A model generated the notes under the pieces. It was not told where the DNA came from. It was given only the letters and a program-made list of their open reading frames with translations, and did no database searches. A program made the position numbers and the translations under genes. Shown piece after piece: positions 8,459 through 10,239 of a stretch of DNA of 10,239 nt; position 1 is the first letter of the stretch, and the number at the start of each line of letters is the position of its first letter. The DNA is taken from NCBI GenBank assembly GCA_903912275.1, contig CAIWGR010000585.1:1-10239 (forward strand), written 5' to 3'. The stretch comes from an uncultured delta proteobacterium (GTDB lineage: Bacteria > Myxococcota_A > Bradymonadia > REDH01).

Positions 8459-10239
8459 TCAGAGGGGTTCAGGAAAGGAGGTGAGCGGCTCGGCCCGCTC
8501 CACGGGTACCAGGACGCGTGCACCGAGCGACGGGACGGCCACCTTGAGGCAGCCGCAGGCGCCGCCGTTGTAGTCGTCCGGAACGACCGCCGTGCAGGCC
8601 ACGGTCTCGCAGCCCTCCGCGGTGACCTCGAAGCGGGCCGCGGGGTCGGCGCCCGGCATCAGGTCGCGTAGCACCGTTCCGGGCCGCATCGTCGTGGTCA
8701 TGCTGCCGAAGCCGAGCGAGTCCGCGGAGGTCTCGCTCTCCTTGGTCGGATGGGTGTTGAGCACCACCATGACCCGGTTGCCTTGGTAGCGGCGCTCGAA
8801 GGCGAAGATGCCGGCATCCTGTTCGCCGCCCGTCCGCTCGGTCGACCAGTGGATGGCCTGCTCGCCGTAGAGGAGCTCGGGCAGCGCCTTCCGCAACCGG
8901 GCCATCTTCGCGTAGTGGCTGAAGGTGCGATTGGTGGTGTTGAAGGCGCCGAAGTTGCTCAGCCAGAGCGGCTCGCGGTTGGCGGGGTCGTTGCCGCCCG
9001 AGAACTCCTGCTCGGTGCCGTAGTAGATGCAGGGCATGCCGTTCTGGGTGAACTGCAGCGTTACGGCCAAATGGAGCCGCTTCACATCGGGCTGCTCGAA
9101 GAGGAAGCGGGGGGTGTCGTGGTTGTCGAGGAAGTTCACCAGGAGCTTCTGCGGAGCGATGGGCTGTCCATCTCGAGAGAGCACGCCGTCGGGGTTGCCG
9201 ACCGCGCCATAGTTTGCCTTGCGCTCCGTCCAGAGCTTCTCAATCTGGCTGGTCGGCGCCCCATACTTGAAGACCGCGTCGTAGACCTGGAACTTCTGCG
9301 AGAAGTAGAAGACGGAGTCGAGCATCTTGGGCTGCGTGTAGGAGCCCAGCAGCCAGTCGGCGCCGTCGAAGACCTCGCCGAACATGAAGAAGTTCTCCTT
9401 GCCCACCTGCTTTGCGTAGGCCCGCACGGCCGTGGCGAACTGGATCCAGAAGTCGTGCTCCACATGCTTCACCGTGTCGATGCGGAAGCCGTCGATGTCG
9501 GCCGCGGTGATCCAGTAGGTCATCACCTCGATGAGGGCCTGGCGCACCTCAGGAAGGTCGGTGCGGAGGTCCTTGAGGCCGCCCGGGAAGTCGCCCGTCA
9601 CCTCCTGCGTCCGCACATAGTTGTAGCAGTCTTGCCAGTTCGCATCGGGGTCAATGCCGGCGATGCGGCAGGCCTCCGACTCGCGGCCCCAGACCGTCAC
9701 CCGGCCCCGCTTCCAGTACCAGTCGAAGTTGGCGAACTGGGCCGGCCGCGGCGCGCCCCGGTTGAGCTCCGGCATCTCGATCCAGCGCACGGGCGCGTTG
9801 CCCGAGGCGCCGAGGCCCGTCACCGCCTGCACGCCGCGGATATCGAAGTCGGGATCATATTCGCCCGTGCGCAGAATCGGCGACGTGGTGCCGGTGCCCT
9901 GCACGCTGTCGTCCGGCCGACCGTTCCGGTTGATGTCGTAGTAGAAGACCTGGCCCACATGGTTGGCCACCACATCGAGGATGACGAGGATGCCGTTGGC
10001 GTGGAGCACCTGCACCATCTCCCGCAGCTTGGCGATGTCGCCAAAATGGGGGTTCACATCGAGGAAGTCCTGCGTCCAGTAGCCGTGGTAGCCGTCGTAC
10101 CCGGCGTCCGACTCCACGTTGCGCACCACGGGAGAAATCCAGACGCTCGTGACGCCGAGCTTCTTGAGGTAGTCCACATGGTCGATGACCCCCTGCCAGT
10201 CGCCGCCCTGGTAGCGGCCGAGGTCGCCGACCACGACCC
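8459..10239 (-). CDS. GH13 alpha-amylase family enzyme, 5' end outside the window
   Basis: About 593 codons are visible. Numbering from the GTG at 10234 (an internal Val, not a start), the fragment opens in the barrel with GDLGRYQGGDW and DGYHGYW (47-53), resembling the cyclodextrin glucanotransferase/maltogenic amylase branch. It has the GH13 regions DVVANH 87-92, GFRIDTVKH with nucleophile D253, MFGEVF with acid/base E287, and FLDNHD with D373. A long domain B-like insert (about 95-230) separates the first two. A C-terminal beta domain (about 470-591) holds four cysteines (542, 547, 560, 562), which suggests an oxidising, extracytoplasmic site. The first strand of the barrel and any signal peptide are missing. 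It is the most upstream operon gene seen, 8 nt before the ATPase. It differs clearly from the distal amylase, so the two are not a recent duplication. Hydrolysis versus transglycosylation cannot be decided here. Confidence 0.92.
   Translation of the reverse strand, partial: VVVGDLGRYQGGDWQGVIDHVDYLKKLGVTSVWISPVVRNVESDAGYDGYHGYWTQDFLDVNPHFGDIAKLREMVQVLHANGILVILDVVANHVGQVFYYDINRNGRPDDSVQGTGTTSPILRTGEYDPDFDIRGVQAVTGLGASGNAPVRWIEMPELNRGAPRPAQFANFDWYWKRGRVTVWGRESEACRIAGIDPDANWQDCYNYVRTQEVTGDFPGGLKDLRTDLPEVRQALIEVMTYWITAADIDGFRIDTVKHVEHDFWIQFATAVRAYAKQVGKENFFMFGEVFDGADWLLGSYTQPKMLDSVFYFSQKFQVYDAVFKYGAPTSQIEKLWTERKANYGAVGNPDGVLSRDGQPIAPQKLLVNFLDNHDTPRFLFEQPDVKRLHLAVTLQFTQNGMPCIYYGTEQEFSGGNDPANREPLWLSNFGAFNTTNRTFSHYAKMARLRKALPELLYGEQAIHWSTERTGGEQDAGIFAFERRYQGNRVMVVLNTHPTKESETSADSLGFGSMTTTMRPGTVLRDLMPGADPAARFEVTAEGCETVACTAVVPDDYNGGACGCLKVAVPSLGARVLVPVERAEPLTSFPEPL

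Noticed and set aside
10232..10234. GTG at 10234 as the true start of the upstream amylase
   Set aside because: It encodes an internal Val inside the conserved barrel; the first barrel strand and any export signal would be missing, and the frame stays open to the window edge.

Overview
This is a very GC-rich stretch in which every supportable gene lies on the minus strand, so transcription runs from high to low coordinates. The ClpS/ClpA pair and the lipoprotein signal peptides point to a Gram-negative bacterium. The high GC, the Asp/Thr/Pro-rich linker behind a lipobox and the cysteine-containing secreted amylases fit a Myxococcota or other former deltaproteobacterial lineage. That placement is an inference from style, because no marker gene is present.

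Positions 10239 to 1910 hold a compact starch/maltodextrin operon. In transcription order it contains a GH13 alpha-amylase (5' end outside the window), a MalK/UgpC-type ATPase, a fusion of a MalE-like binding protein to a MalF-like permease, a MalG-like permease, and a second GH13 alpha-amylase that is a lipoprotein with an N-terminal starch-binding-type domain. Junctions are an 8-nt gap, two 4-nt ATGA overlaps and a 4-nt gap, so the genes are almost certainly co-transcribed and translationally coupled. The model is that secreted or surface amylases cut alpha-glucans, the tethered binding domain captures the oligosaccharides, and MalF/MalG/MalK import them. No regulator, outer-membrane porin or cytoplasmic maltodextrin enzyme is visible here.

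The most notable gene is the binding protein-permease fusion. Its coding frame is broken by one missing base near 6971. On either side the protein is well conserved, so the break is either a sequencing or assembly error or a very recent mutation. Corrected, the protein would be 739 residues.

A probable terminator (1873-1902) and a 158-nt spacer separate this operon from a second unit: a DUF423 membrane protein, the N-end rule adaptor ClpS, and the first 315 codons of the Clp unfoldase ClpA, which runs off the left edge. This ClpA has an unusually acidic, Asp-rich linker between its N-domain and first AAA+ module. The large plus-strand reading frames are GC-driven shadows. No RNA genes, mobile elements or CRISPR arrays were seen.
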